A stretch of DNA of 64,000 nt. Origin: Myxococcales bacterium (GTDB lineage Bacteria > Myxococcota_A > Polyangia > Polyangiales > Polyangiaceae). The notes under the pieces were generated by a model. It saw only the letters and a program-made list of their open reading frames with translations, was not told the DNA's origin and searched no databases. Shown one piece after another: positions 1 to 9,502 of this stretch (position 1 is the stretch's first letter; every line of letters begins with the position of its first letter). The stretch lies in assembly GCA_903642325.1 (NCBI GenBank), contig CAHJWM010000008.1, positions 62,001 to 126,000 on the forward strand, given 5' to 3'. A program made the translations under genes and the position numbers.

Positions 1-303
1 GAGCGGATGATCCTCGGTCAAAACGGCGAGCTTCTTGTCGCCCGCTTGCAGGCTCGGGCCGCGTGGCACGGCAAAGCTCTTTAGAGTGCCGCCGACCTGC
101 AGACGAACGTCATAGTGGGGGCGAGTGGCATCGTGCAAATGAACGACGAAGCGTCCAGTTCGAGTCTCCCGCTCGGCTGATGGGCGCTCCGATGCGAACG
201 GCTCATTGGTGCGGAGCGGGTCGCGCTTTTCGCGGTAGCGACCGAGGGCATCGGCGCTCTCGTCAGCAGCGGCGAGCAGCGTTTTCGCTATGGTCTTCTT
301 CAA
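1..303 (-). CDS. ligD: LigD-type 3'-phosphoesterase domain, N-terminal part (runs off left edge)
   Basis: This is the first 101 codons of a gene that continues beyond the left edge. The translation has the LigD phosphoesterase (PE) hallmarks in order: YREKRD near residue 23, then FVVHLHDATRPHYDVRL (52-68) with the His/Asp/Arg cluster of the family, SFAVPRGPS (76-84) and EDHPL at the edge. PE domains trim 3' ends during bacterial non-homologous end joining. A stop lies upstream at 337-339 and the frame has no ATG or GTG, so TTG at 303 is the best start; its ribosome site is poor. Whether ligase and polymerase domains follow, or this is a stand-alone PE protein, cannot be seen. Ku is encoded 1.5 kb away, which supports an NHEJ role. 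The domain call is firm; the symbol is inferred. Confidence 0.8.
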   Translation of the reverse strand, partial: MKKTIAKTLLAAADESADALGRYREKRDPLRTNEPFASERPSAERETRTGRFVVHLHDATRPHYDVRLQVGGTLKSFAVPRGPSLQAGDKKLAVLTEDHPL

Positions 304-401
304 GCGCTCACCGGACGAGAAGCATAGCTGATGCGCTCACATCCGCGTGGCGTTGCCTCGATATCCATCGGAAGGCGCCCTTCAGCGGGGCGGGAATGGC
401 G

Positions 402-1556
402 CTAACCGCGGCGCCGGGCAACATTCACGAGTTTACCCAGCAGCGTGCCTGAACCGCTGCCCCGGAGCCCGTTGTCCACGCCATACGCAACGCGCCCGCG
501 ACGGCTCGGCGATAAGAGCACCCCCTCGCAAGTAGTGACCGCGGACGCGCCCCAACGAGTCTTCGAGACGTCAGTGCCCGGGGACAGGTTCACGACCTGG
601 CAGCGATGCTCGATCGCCCAACGGATGGATTCGGCGACGGTCGTAGTCATGACGCTGAACGCTGCCCACTCCGGGTCGTACCCGGAGAAGTAAAGGTAAA
701 GCTCGTTTCCGAGCAAAAAGCCCAGGCGTGAGGCCACGACGGATCCCCCCACGGACAGCTCGAACACGCGAAGCCTCTCGCTGTCATTGGCGCATGCGGC
801 CAGGTCCAAAAGCAGGCCGCGAGCGCCCTGAATCGCAAAAACATCCTCGTGGCGAATCAGATGCGTCGCTTCGGCGCGCCGCTTGTGCAGCTCGAAAAAC
901 CGATGCAGGGCCGCTTGCAGCTCGGCCCGTTCAGTGACGACCCGAAACTCGAACGCGTGGCCTGCGCGCTTGAGCGAATTATAACATTTGCGAAGAGATT
1001 CTTTGATATTGCGCGACCGGCTCGCGCGAAATTCGTCCCAGGTGGCTGGCAACTGCAGCACGTAGTCGGTCGTCTCGCGGCGCCAGGAAAAGTTTTCGGT
1101 GCCACTCAGAACGGTATAGGCATCGGAACCGCGTCGCACGCCGTGCCAAACGAACCAATCCCAGTCCCCCGCGCACCGCATAAAGTGGCTCAGCACTGCG
1201 CGGGTCACCGCGCCTTCGTCTGCAGGCGCGCAGATCAAGCCGCGGAGCTCGGTCACATTCTTGTCGCTGCCGAAGAACGTCAGGCTGCGCGCCTTCAGTG
1301 GACCGACGGCGGGGCGTTCGGTGAGCAGCAATGGCGCGAGGGCAACGACTTCGTTCCGGTGGTTGCGCACCGCGTGAACGTAAAAGTGGTCGCGAACCAG
1401 CACACGCTGCTCGCGGAAATGCCGCCACCAAAGCTCGAGCCATGCATTGCTGGCAAAGGGAACCCGCGGCTGCATTTGCGCCGCGAGCCGCTGACAATCG
1501 CCGGCCAACGCACTCAGCGCCTGCGGACTCGCAATTCGCTCGAGGCTCAGTGTCAT
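402..1556 (-). CDS. CelD/BcsL-type GNAT acetyltransferase (Acetyltransf_6/BioF2-like)
   Basis: About 384 residues resembling CelD/BcsL-type (BioF2-like) acyltransferases: an N-terminal FASNAWLELWW segment, a central SRSRNIKESLRK basic helix, FFELHKRR and a C-terminal GNAT half with LYLYFSGYDPEWA and VNLSPGTD. These enzymes usually transfer acyl groups in polysaccharide, capsule or peptidoglycan-related pathways; the substrate here is unknown. The ATG at 1556 was preferred over the longer frame from 1682 because the extra 42 residues are Cys/Arg-rich and unlike the family. It ends 98 bp before the LigD-type gene on the same strand and is divergent from ku, so it may share a transcript with the NHEJ gene. 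No functional link to NHEJ is implied. Confidence 0.75.
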   Translation of the reverse strand: MTLSLERIASPQALSALAGDCQRLAAQMQPRVPFASNAWLELWWRHFREQRVLVRDHFYVHAVRNHRNEVVALAPLLLTERPAVGPLKARSLTFFGSDKNVTELRGLICAPADEGAVTRAVLSHFMRCAGDWDWFVWHGVRRGSDAYTVLSGTENFSWRRETTDYVLQLPATWDEFRASRSRNIKESLRKCYNSLKRAGHAFEFRVVTERAELQAALHRFFELHKRRAEATHLIRHEDVFAIQGARGLLLDLAACANDSERLRVFELSVGGSVVASRLGFLLGNELYLYFSGYDPEWAAFSVMTTTVAESIRWAIEHRCQVVNLSPGTDVSKTRWGASAVTTCEGVLLSPSRRGRVAYGVDNGLRGSGSGTLLGKLVNVARRRG

Positions 1557-1864
1557 GAACGGTTCAACGAGAGCAAAACATGGACAATGACCTCGACCGA
1601 GGCCACGACGCCCCGCCCCTTTCGGCGCACCACACGCCGGGCTGAAAAGTGATCGGAAGGCAGAGCATCGGCAGTGAAGCACGGCGCGCGATGAACGCGC
1701 GTCGTAATATTAACTACGGGTACGGGCCGGGATGCATAGGCGATTCCGGTCGCTTTGTCCGCTCCGCTGATCGCCTAAATCCACCGGCGGAGGCTGCTGC
1801 ACCCGTGTTCAGCTTTTTAGACAGTTCGCCGAACTCTTCTCATTGTCAGCGCGCGCGCGTTAGC
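1557..1864. other. Divergent intergenic region between acyltransferase gene and ku
   Basis: About 308 bp between the divergent acyltransferase and ku genes. It must hold both promoters. A short AT-rich patch (taatattaac, near 1706-1715) stands out in the GC-rich background, but I could not assign -35/-10 pairs with confidence. The reading frame of ku is open through part of it, but the translation there does not look like Ku. Confidence 0.4.
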
Positions 1865-2743
1865 ATGGCGACCATGGCTGCGCGCGCGACGTCTTCAGGC
1901 ACGATTTCATTTGGCTTGGTTTCGATTCCCGTGAAGTTTTACACGGCGGCATCTTCGGAACAGGCGAGCTTCAATATGTTGCACAAAAAGTGCGGCGGCC
2001 GCGTGAAGCAGCAATACATCTGCCCAACGGACGACAACGAGGTCGTCGAACGCAGTGACATGATGAAGGGCTACGAGTACGCCCGGGGCCAATACGTTAC
2101 CTTCAGTGACGACGAGCTCAAGGCCCTGGAGGCGGAGCGTAGCAACAGTATCGATATCGCGGAGTTCGTTCCGCTCACGAGCGTGGACTTCGTTTCGGTC
2201 GAAAAAACCTACTATCTAGGCCCCGACAAAGGTGGAGACAAAGCGTACCGCCTGCTCTCCGAGTCGATGACAAAAAAAGAGATGGTCGCGGTTGGGCGCT
2301 GGGCGAGCCGCGGCAAAGAGCAACTCGTCTTGATTCGGCCTTATGGCAAGGACGGCATCGTCCTTCATCAGCTGTATTACGCGACGGAGGTGCGCGCTTT
2401 CGACGAGATCGATACCGGGGCCACCTTCAAGTTCAGCGACAAGGAGCACGATTTGGCAGAAAAGCTCATCGAACAGCTGTCCAGCGAGGGTTTCGAGCCG
2501 GAGAAGTACAGCGATTCTTACAGCGACCGGGTGGCGGCCGCAGTGCAGCAAAAGGTCGAAGGCAAAGAGATCACGGTCGCACCAGAGGCACCCAAGGCGC
2601 AGATCATCGACCTATTCGAGGCGTTGAAGAAGAGCTTGTCGGCGACCGCTGCCAGTGCCAAAGACGGTGAAAAGGGCCCGCTTCGCCCGCCCAAGAAGAC
2701 GGCGCCGAAGTCCGATGTCAAAAAGAAGAGCAGTAAAGCCTGA
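1865..2743 (+). CDS. ku: Ku protein, NHEJ DNA-end-binding
   Basis: Prokaryotic Ku of 292 residues. It forms a homodimeric ring on double-strand DNA ends and recruits LigD. The family core is clear: TSSGTISFGLVSIPVKFYTA at the start, FNMLHKKCGGRVKQQYICP, the EVVERSDMMKGYEY segment, FVPLTSVDFVSVEKTYYLGP and the ELIEQLS-type helix before the dimer arm. The C-terminal tail (about 255-292) is Lys/Ala/Pro-rich, as often seen in bacterial Ku, and probably adds non-specific DNA contacts. The ATG at 1865 fits the family N-terminus; an ATG at 1874 is possible, and the longer frame from 1649 is not Ku-like. A LigD-type gene lies close by, although in the opposite direction. Confidence 0.95.
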   Translation: MATMAARATSSGTISFGLVSIPVKFYTAASSEQASFNMLHKKCGGRVKQQYICPTDDNEVVERSDMMKGYEYARGQYVTFSDDELKALEAERSNSIDIAEFVPLTSVDFVSVEKTYYLGPDKGGDKAYRLLSESMTKKEMVAVGRWASRGKEQLVLIRPYGKDGIVLHQLYYATEVRAFDEIDTGATFKFSDKEHDLAEKLIEQLSSEGFEPEKYSDSYSDRVAAAVQQKVEGKEITVAPEAPKAQIIDLFEALKKSLSATAASAKDGEKGPLRPPKKTAPKSDVKKKSSKA

Positions 2744-3050
2744 TCGGTACAAAGGTCGTTCAATCGTGCGGCCCTGGCGAGGCCCGTCGATCGCGAAGCC
2801 GTCGCGTTACGAATTGCACGCCTTAGCCAATTAGCCAATCGCGGTTGCGGGATGAGCCTCGCGCCGACGGCTATCGGTGCTTGCCGCGACGAGCGCATGC
2901 GCCCGGTGCTTCGACGCGTAGGCGATCGCCTTCGCCCTTCCACTTACGTTGAACATTGCAGGCCGCCGACGGCCGCCGGCGGCGCCGTGTTTTTGGCTCT
3001 CGGATGGGCCCATACGCGCAACGTAAATTTGCGGTAGCGTGCGCTCGTCG
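2744..3050. other. Intergenic region ku-kup
   Basis: About 307 bp without a convincing gene. Apart from the GC hairpin described separately (2962-2994) I see no recognisable riboswitch. Given the downstream potassium transporter I looked for a c-di-AMP (ydaO-type) element and did not find its conserved core. Confidence 0.4.
2962..2994 (+). terminator. GC-rich hairpin with T-run, possible terminator
   Basis: GCCGCCG at 2962-2968 can pair with CGGCGGC at 2977-2983 across an 8-nt loop. Six bases later comes a run of five T (2990-2994). It lies 219 bp after ku and 56 bp before kup, so it could end ku transcription or act as a leader structure for kup. The gap between stem and T-run is unusual for a classic intrinsic terminator. 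Confidence 0.3.
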
Positions 3051-4991
3051 ATGTCCGAACCCGTGACCGCCTCGAGCGCCGTCGTCGCGCCATCCCGTCC
3101 GAATCAGGCCCCTCCGACGAACGCCGCTGGCCACGGACACGGCAGCGGCAGTCGCTACCTGTTCAAGCTCGCCTTCGGCGCGCTCGGTGTCGTGTACGGC
3201 GATATCGGAACCAGCCCCCTGTACTCCGTCCGGGAATGCTTCGCCGGAGGCATGGAGACAACGCACGAAAACATTTTAGGCGTGCTGTCGCTGATCTCGT
3301 GGTCTCTGATCATCATGGTGTCGCTCAAGTACATCGCGTACGTGCTGCGCGCGGACAACAAGGGCGAGGGCGGAATCTTGGCACTGATGGCGCTGTCGAG
3401 CTCGAACATGCGCAAGTCACGCAGCTATTTGCCGCTGATCTTCTTGGGCGTATTCGGCTCGGCACTGCTGTACGGCGACGGCATGATCACCCCGGCGATC
3501 TCCGTGTTGAGCGCGGTCGAAGGCCTGGAGATCGCCGCGCCTCGCCTCGAGCCGTTCATCGTGCCCATCACGATTGCAATTCTGATTGGCCTGTTCGTAG
3601 TTCAAAAGCGCGGCACCGGCGGGATTGGCGCCATCTTCGGACCGATCACCTTTATTTGGTTCGGCACCATTTCTGCGCTCGGTGTGAGTCACATCGCGCA
3701 CTACCCGGCCGTACTGCAAGCCATCAGCCCTTGGCACGGGGTCTACTTCTTGGCCAGCCACGGCCAGCGCGGCCTACTCGTCTTGGGCGGCGTATTCTTG
3801 GCAGTGACGGGTGGAGAGGCACTGTATGCAGACCTCGGACACTTCGGGCGAGCGCCGATTCGCCTCGCCTGGTTCGCCGTCGTCTTTCCAGCGCTACTCA
3901 TGAATTATTTCGGGCAAGGCGCGCTGCTGATCGAACACCCCGAGACAATCGAAAATCCGTTCTTTCGCATGGTCCCGCCCTGGGCCCTTTACCCGGTGGT
4001 TTTGCTGTCGACCTGCGCCACCGTAATCGCCTCGCAGGCGCTCATCTCGGGGGTGTATTCCCTCACCAGCCAGGCGACCATGCTCGGCTTTTTGCCGCGC
4101 TTTTCCATCCGCCACACCTCTGCTCACGAGCGGGGACAGATCTACATCCCGAGCGTCAACTACGTGTTGATGCTGGCGGCTATCGGGCTCGTGCTCGGCT
4201 TCCGCTCGTCGAGCGCCCTCGCTGCCGCGTACGGCATCGCCGTCACGCTGACGATGATCATCACCACCGTACTGGCGTTCTACCTCGTACGTTACGGTTG
4301 GGGCTGGGGATACTATAAGGCCGTCCCACTCACCCTGGTCTTCTTCATTCCGGAGATGTTCTTCGTCAGCGCGAATGCGGTGAAGATCGAGCACGGGGGC
4401 TGGGTCCCGCTAGCCATCGGCGCCGTCATCTTTACGATCATGGTCACTTGGAAACGCGGCCGCGAAATTCTCTCGGAGCGCTTTCGAGAGCAGCTGCTGC
4501 CACTTTCCGATTTTTACGACGTGATCGCCGTCGAGTTGCCGGCACGGGTCCCGGGAACCGCGGTTTTCATGACCGGCGCGCGCGACGGAACACCGCCCGC
4601 GCTTTTGCACAATTTCCTGCACAACCGCGTTCTGCATCAAAACATCGTGTTGCTCACGATCGTCACCGATGACACCGCGCGTATCGCCGAAGAAGAGCGC
4701 TTCAAGTTGGAAAAGCTCGATCACGGGTTTTGCCGAATCGTCGGGCGCTACGGTTTCATGGAGCAGCCGGACGCTCCGGCGCTGCTCATCTCTTCTGGCC
4801 TTATCCACACCGTAGAGCACACGACCTTTTTCCTCGGTCGCGAGAACCTGGTGGCCACGCGGCGGCCCGGCATGGCGCGTTGGCGTGTGAGCTTATTTGC
4901 GTTCATGTCGCGAAACGCCCAGCCGGCGACCAAATTCTTCAACATTCCCGCTGATCGCGTGATGGAGATCGGAGCGCAGATCGAGCTTTGA
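3051..4991 (+). CDS. kup: Kup/Trk-D family low-affinity potassium transporter
   Basis: 646-residue KUP/HAK/KT transporter, importing K+ (with H+ in characterised members) across the inner membrane. After a 35-residue Ala/Pro/His-rich cytoplasmic leader comes FGALGVVYGDIGTSPLYSVRE (about 42-62), the family signature in the first membrane helix, then YVLRADNKGEGGILALMAL, GDGMITPAISVLSAVEG and VTGGEALYADLGHFG, all diagnostic. About twelve membrane segments are followed by a soluble C-terminal domain from about residue 470. ATG 3051 was chosen over an in-frame GTG four codons upstream. The next gene is the proton-pumping pyrophosphatase, a plausible partner in building membrane gradients. Confidence 0.95.
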   Translation: MSEPVTASSAVVAPSRPNQAPPTNAAGHGHGSGSRYLFKLAFGALGVVYGDIGTSPLYSVRECFAGGMETTHENILGVLSLISWSLIIMVSLKYIAYVLRADNKGEGGILALMALSSSNMRKSRSYLPLIFLGVFGSALLYGDGMITPAISVLSAVEGLEIAAPRLEPFIVPITIAILIGLFVVQKRGTGGIGAIFGPITFIWFGTISALGVSHIAHYPAVLQAISPWHGVYFLASHGQRGLLVLGGVFLAVTGGEALYADLGHFGRAPIRLAWFAVVFPALLMNYFGQGALLIEHPETIENPFFRMVPPWALYPVVLLSTCATVIASQALISGVYSLTSQATMLGFLPRFSIRHTSAHERGQIYIPSVNYVLMLAAIGLVLGFRSSSALAAAYGIAVTLTMIITTVLAFYLVRYGWGWGYYKAVPLTLVFFIPEMFFVSANAVKIEHGGWVPLAIGAVIFTIMVTWKRGREILSERFREQLLPLSDFYDVIAVELPARVPGTAVFMTGARDGTPPALLHNFLHNRVLHQNIVLLTIVTDDTARIAEEERFKLEKLDHGFCRIVGRYGFMEQPDAPALLISSGLIHTVEHTTFFLGRENLVATRRPGMARWRVSLFAFMSRNAQPATKFFNIPADRVMEIGAQIEL

Positions 4992-5227
4992 GCCTCGTTT
5001 GCTAGCGACGGCGCAATAGCCAGCGAGGCAACATTGCACGGCCTGCGGGGCGATCTTGCCGTTCTCTTAATTCTTTGCCCACGCTGAAATCGCGCTGAAC
5101 GGTCCGCACCGCTCGGGCGATACCTTGAGTAGCGCTCGACGTGCGTGCTAGTAGCCGAGTCGTGCTGCACCCGCAGCCGTGTCGTGCGGGATCCAGAGGG
5201 GATTCACGCCGAACTGAGGAGCCAACC

Positions 5228-7693
5228 TTGCACCGCCGATTCGGAGCTTTTGTCTCGTTGTCCGTGGCCTGCCTATCCGGCTGGGTCTTGCTGCTTTTGC
5301 CGTCAGCCGCCCAGGCGGCCCAGCCCCACCGCGGCGGGGAAGCCGACTTGATCTTACCCGACTTGGGCAGCGTTCAAGTGCTCGGCATGCGAGGCAGCTC
5401 GTTGCTGATGCTGGGGATGATCGTGGCTGCCCTCGGCTTGGTGTTCGGCGTCGTCACCCTGCTTCAGGTTAAAAACCTGCCCGTCCACAAGTCGATGAGT
5501 GACGTCTCGCAGATCATCTGGGAGACGTGCAAAACCTACTTATTCACCCAGGGCAAGTTCATCATGATGCTGGAGGTGCTGATCGGAGCGATCATCATCC
5601 TCTACTTCGGTGTGCTACAGCAGATGCCAGTGCTCAAGGTCGCGATGATCTTGGGCTTCAGTATCGTCGGCATTTTAGGCAGCTACGGCGTGGCTTGGTT
5701 CGGAATCAGAATCAACACCTACGCCAATTCGCGCACTGCCTTCGCGAGCCTCCGGGGCTCGCCGTATGCCGTTTACGCGATCCCACTCAAGGCAGGCATG
5801 AGCATCGGCATGCTGCTGATCAGCGTCGAGCTCCTGCTCATGCTGATGATCTTGTTGTTCGTGCCAGGTGATTACGCGGGGCCCTGCTTCATCGGCTTCG
5901 CCATCGGCGAGTCGTTGGGCGCATCGGCGCTGCGTATTGCGGGCGGAATCTTCACGAAGATCGCCGACATTGGCTCGGATTTGATGAAAATCGTGTTCAA
6001 CGTCAAAGAGGATGACGCGCGTAACCCGGGCGTAATCGCCGACTGCACCGGCGACAACGCCGGCGATTCGGTCGGCCCCAGCGCGGACGGCTTCGAGACT
6101 TATGGCGTCACGGGCGTCGCGCTGATTTCTTTCATTTTGCTAGCCGTGCATGAGCCCGCGACCCAAGTGCGACTCTTAGTTTGGATCTTCGCCATGCGCA
6201 TCATGATGGTGGTCGCCAGCGTGATCTCGTACTTCGTCAATGAAGCCATCCAAAAGGCGTTGATCGGAGACGCCAAGAAGATCAACTTCGAGCACCCGCT
6301 CACCTGGTTGGTTTGGCTCACTTCCTTCCTGTCGATCGGTCTCACGTTCGTGGTGTCGCATGCCATGATTTTGGATCTCGGCAACGGTCAGTTGTGGTGG
6401 GTCTTGTCGCTGATCATCAGCTGCGGCACGCTGGCGGGGGCGGTGATTCCCGAGCTGATCAAGGTGTTCACTTCGACCGAGTCGGCGCACGTGAAAGAGG
6501 TCGTGATCTCGTCGCGCGCCGGTGGGGCGTCTCTGAACATCCTCTCCGGTCTGACCGCCGGTAATTACAGCGCGTTCTGGATGGGCATCGTCATCACTGC
6601 GCTGATGGGCTTGGCCTACTTTTTCAGCATGATGGGGCTCGCGGACTTGATGCTTGCGCCCGCCGTGTTTGCATTTGGCTTGGTCGCGTTCGGCTTCTTG
6701 GGCATGGGCCCGGTGACCATCGCCGTCGATTCGTACGGCCCCGTGACGGACAACGCGCAATCGGTGTTCGAGCTATCGCTGATCACGGAAATCGCCGGCG
6801 TCGAGGCACAGATTCACAAAGAGCACGGCTTCAAGTTGGACTTTCACCGAGCCAAGGAGCTGCTGGAGGAAAATGACGGCGCGGGCAACACGTTCAAGGC
6901 AACCGCCAAGCCAGTGCTGATCGGCACGGCCGTCGTTGGCGCCACTACGATGATTTTCTCGATCGTCGTGCTTCTAACCGATGGGCTTACCAAGAACGTG
7001 GAGAAGCTCAGTATTTTGCATGCACCCTTCCTGCTGGGCCTAGTCTCGGGCGGCGGCATCATCTTCTGGTTCACCGGCGCATCCACGCAAGCGGTGGTCG
7101 CCGGCGCCTATCAAGCGGTGGAGTTCATCAAGAAAAATATGAAGCTCGACAACGCGGAGGCGGCGTCCATCGAAGATAGCAAGAAGGTGGTCGAAATCTG
7201 CACACGCTACGCGCAGCGCGGCATGATCAACATCTTCATGACCGTCTTCTGCGCCACGCTCTGCTTCGCGTGCATGGATCCGTTCCTGTTCATCGGCTAT
7301 CTGATCTCGCTCGCGCTGTTCGGGCTATTCCAGGCGTTGTTCTTGGCGAATGCCGGCGGCGCCTGGGACAACGCCAAAAAGATCGTGGAGGTCGAGCTGA
7401 AAGAGCGCGGCACCGACCTCCACAACGCGGCCATCGTCGGGGACACCGTCGGGGATCCATTCAAGGACACGTCGTCCGTCGCCATGAACCCGATCATCAA
7501 GTTCACCACGTTGTTCGGCTTGCTCGCCGTCGAGCTCGCCATTCAACTCGAACGCCAGACCAGCGCCATCCTGTCCGTCCTTTTTGGACTGGGTATGCTG
7601 TTCTTCGTCTGGCGTTCGTTTTACGGGATGCGCATCAATACGAGCCCGGAGAGCGCCAGCGCAAACGCCCCCGCCGAGGTGCCCTCGCTCTGA
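5228..7693 (+). CDS. hppA: Membrane-bound ion-translocating pyrophosphatase (H+-PPase)
   Basis: Integral membrane pyrophosphatase, 821 residues, coupling PPi hydrolysis to cation pumping. The acidic substrate site is clear: KEDDARNPGVIADCTGDNAGDS, with the later GDTVGDPFKDT repeat near the C-terminus. The GNTFKATAK motif has Lys where K+-dependent enzymes carry Ala, so K+-independent activity is predicted; the pumped ion cannot be read with certainty. The start is TTG 5228, preceded by an excellent GAGGAG site at 5216-5221 with 6-nt spacing, and the protein then begins with a plausible signal sequence or extra helix (LSGWVLLLLPSAAQA). A GTG at 5141 would add 29 unrelated residues. Downstream is a convergent gene. 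Confidence 0.93.
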   Translation: MHRRFGAFVSLSVACLSGWVLLLLPSAAQAAQPHRGGEADLILPDLGSVQVLGMRGSSLLMLGMIVAALGLVFGVVTLLQVKNLPVHKSMSDVSQIIWETCKTYLFTQGKFIMMLEVLIGAIIILYFGVLQQMPVLKVAMILGFSIVGILGSYGVAWFGIRINTYANSRTAFASLRGSPYAVYAIPLKAGMSIGMLLISVELLLMLMILLFVPGDYAGPCFIGFAIGESLGASALRIAGGIFTKIADIGSDLMKIVFNVKEDDARNPGVIADCTGDNAGDSVGPSADGFETYGVTGVALISFILLAVHEPATQVRLLVWIFAMRIMMVVASVISYFVNEAIQKALIGDAKKINFEHPLTWLVWLTSFLSIGLTFVVSHAMILDLGNGQLWWVLSLIISCGTLAGAVIPELIKVFTSTESAHVKEVVISSRAGGASLNILSGLTAGNYSAFWMGIVITALMGLAYFFSMMGLADLMLAPAVFAFGLVAFGFLGMGPVTIAVDSYGPVTDNAQSVFELSLITEIAGVEAQIHKEHGFKLDFHRAKELLEENDGAGNTFKATAKPVLIGTAVVGATTMIFSIVVLLTDGLTKNVEKLSILHAPFLLGLVSGGGIIFWFTGASTQAVVAGAYQAVEFIKKNMKLDNAEAASIEDSKKVVEICTRYAQRGMINIFMTVFCATLCFACMDPFLFIGYLISLALFGLFQALFLANAGGAWDNAKKIVEVELKERGTDLHNAAIVGDTVGDPFKDTSSVAMNPIIKFTTLFGLLAVELAIQLERQTSAILSVLFGLGMLFFVWRSFYGMRINTSPESASANAPAEVPSL

Positions 7694-7738
7694 GCCCGGC
7701 GAGCTGATCCAGGAAGCCGGCGCCGCCGCACGCGGGGG

Positions 7739-9502
7739 TCACGCCCCGGCGCGCTTGGCCGCCGCGTGCCGGCCAATTTTTTTCAGGATCACGTAATCCA
7801 GCTCCGGCCGCCTGATCAGCGGCCGATAGCGCCCGCGAACATAACGCGTCCAGTAGGAGCGCCCCGTTGGGTTGGTATGAACCTCCACCAGGATATCGGC
7901 TAGCCGCTCAGGGTCACCAAACGTTTCCCGAGCAATCTGCCGAGCGTACTCACCCGGAAAAAATCCCCACAGGATCCAGTTGCTGAATGTACGCGGTTTG
8001 AGCCGCGTCGACATGTAGCCCGCCGAAAAGTCGTCGAAAATCGTCACGCTCTTGGCCCAAGGCTGCGTGCGCTCCACGGTCCTCAAATCTCTGTCGATCG
8101 ACTCCAGGAAAACGGCAAGCTTGCGGCTCGTCTTGGCGCCGCGCATGGGGCCGGAGCGCACCCGCGTGTCGAGTTTGGCAATCTGGCTTTCTTCCCCGTA
8201 CGCGCCCGCATACAAGGCGCGAACTTGAATCGCTAGTAGGGAGAGAAAGAACGACGCAAAGACGACCCGGTACGGCACGCGGAGCTCCGGTGAGCGCTCG
8301 CTCAAAGTATCTAGATACGCGGCAAAGCTGACCACCCCGGCCAGCGTCACGCCCAGAGCCCCCAAGTAAGCCGCATAGAACTGATTGGAGCTCGTGTAGG
8401 TCAGGGTGACCATGGAGATGAACGACGGGAGCCAGATCAGAACCAACACGAAGCGGGCGTACTTCCAGGTTCGATTGAGCGCGATGCATAATGGGGCGAG
8501 CACCGGCGACGCCGTCATGCAGATCGCTCCCGCGGACGGCAAGAAAATTTTGAGGCCCTGCGCGTAGCAAAACGCGAAGGCAAACGCGGCGCCCACTGCC
8601 ACCGCGCACAGCCACACCGTGCGCTTCAAGAAGAGGCACGCAAAAGGCAAGGCAACGAACAAGGCTACGTAGGCGAAAACGATCCAATGCCAAGCATGAA
8701 CAATCATTCCGAAAACGTTGAGCCTCTGAAGCACGCCTTGGGTCCCGTAGCCCATGCCCCTCGAAAACTCGAGCAGGCGTGCAATGTCCGATTGCCCGAC
8801 TCGGATCGCTAAGGTAAGCGCGGCCAACAACGCTAGGATCGCTCCCGCTCCGAGCCCGAACAAGCCGTTGACGAACGTCTCACGCGGGGTTTCCCGGTAC
8901 ATGAAGAGCACGACAATCAGCATGTATAAGGCGACGACCGGAGCTAGCCCTGGATAGCCAAACATCGCCAACAGCAGAAACAGGCTTGCGCCGAACAGGG
9001 CCCAACCCGGTCGAGGCTCGAGGAGCGCGCGCGCCGCAAAGACGGTGCCGCAAAAAAAACCGAAGGCGCCGCAGGTGTTGTAGCTGAGCGCAAAAATGTT
9101 GAAGTAGGAAAAGCTCGTGACCAGCGCCGCTACGCAGAACGCGGCGCTCATGCTCGCTATGCGCCGAACGAGAAGCATCGCCGCAACCGAGCAACCCAGC
9201 ACGCAAATGAAGTAAAGATAGCGGTTGAACAGCACGAGCCCGTCCCCCGAGCCGTTGATGGCCAGATAAGCCTTGTAGAAAGGCATCAACAGAATGCCGG
9301 CGTTTTGAAAGACCCCTAACTCATCGACATACGGCTTGTTGCCAATGGCAAACGCATAGGGCATGGCATTGTAATAGGACTCGTCTCCGTAGCTCGTCCC
9401 ATACGGCAATCGATAGAACAGAAGCGCGCTCGTAATCGCCCAGGCCAGCGCGGCGCCTACAGATTTTCTGGCCAGGAAGGTCCGCCATCCACCGCTCGAC
9501 AT
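7739..9502 (-). CDS. Polytopic membrane protein, GT-C glycosyltransferase-like
   Basis: About 587 residues with roughly ten to twelve hydrophobic helices in the first 440 residues and a soluble C-terminal domain. The first periplasmic loop carries GTSYGDESYYNAMPYAF; an acidic pair in this position is typical of GT-C fold enzymes (ArnT/PMT-like) using polyprenyl-linked sugars. The C-terminal part (ESIDRDLRTVERTQPWAKSV and on) resembles the soluble domains of such proteins but I cannot name a family. ATG 9502 is used; a GTG at 9544 would add 14 residues. It is convergent with hppA and divergent from glyQ. The glycosyltransferase role is inference from topology and the acidic motif only. Confidence 0.6.
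   Translation of the reverse strand: MSSGGWRTFLARKSVGAALAWAITSALLFYRLPYGTSYGDESYYNAMPYAFAIGNKPYVDELGVFQNAGILLMPFYKAYLAINGSGDGLVLFNRYLYFICVLGCSVAAMLLVRRIASMSAAFCVAALVTSFSYFNIFALSYNTCGAFGFFCGTVFAARALLEPRPGWALFGASLFLLLAMFGYPGLAPVVALYMLIVVLFMYRETPRETFVNGLFGLGAGAILALLAALTLAIRVGQSDIARLLEFSRGMGYGTQGVLQRLNVFGMIVHAWHWIVFAYVALFVALPFACLFLKRTVWLCAVAVGAAFAFAFCYAQGLKIFLPSAGAICMTASPVLAPLCIALNRTWKYARFVLVLIWLPSFISMVTLTYTSSNQFYAAYLGALGVTLAGVVSFAAYLDTLSERSPELRVPYRVVFASFFLSLLAIQVRALYAGAYGEESQIAKLDTRVRSGPMRGAKTSRKLAVFLESIDRDLRTVERTQPWAKSVTIFDDFSAGYMSTRLKPRTFSNWILWGFFPGEYARQIARETFGDPERLADILVEVHTNPTGRSYWTRYVRGRYRPLIRRPELDYVILKKIGRHAAAKRAGA

Noticed and set aside
849-1652. Plus-strand open frame of 267 codons opposite the acyltransferase gene
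   Set aside because: Its translation has no family pattern and it is an antisense shadow in high-GC DNA.
2744-3050. Possible c-di-AMP or other riboswitch before kup
   Set aside because: I could not find the conserved core of any riboswitch class, only a GC hairpin.
3236-4318. Plus-strand 360-codon frame inside kup
   Set aside because: Arg/His-rich translation in another frame of a clear Kup gene; a GC-driven shadow.
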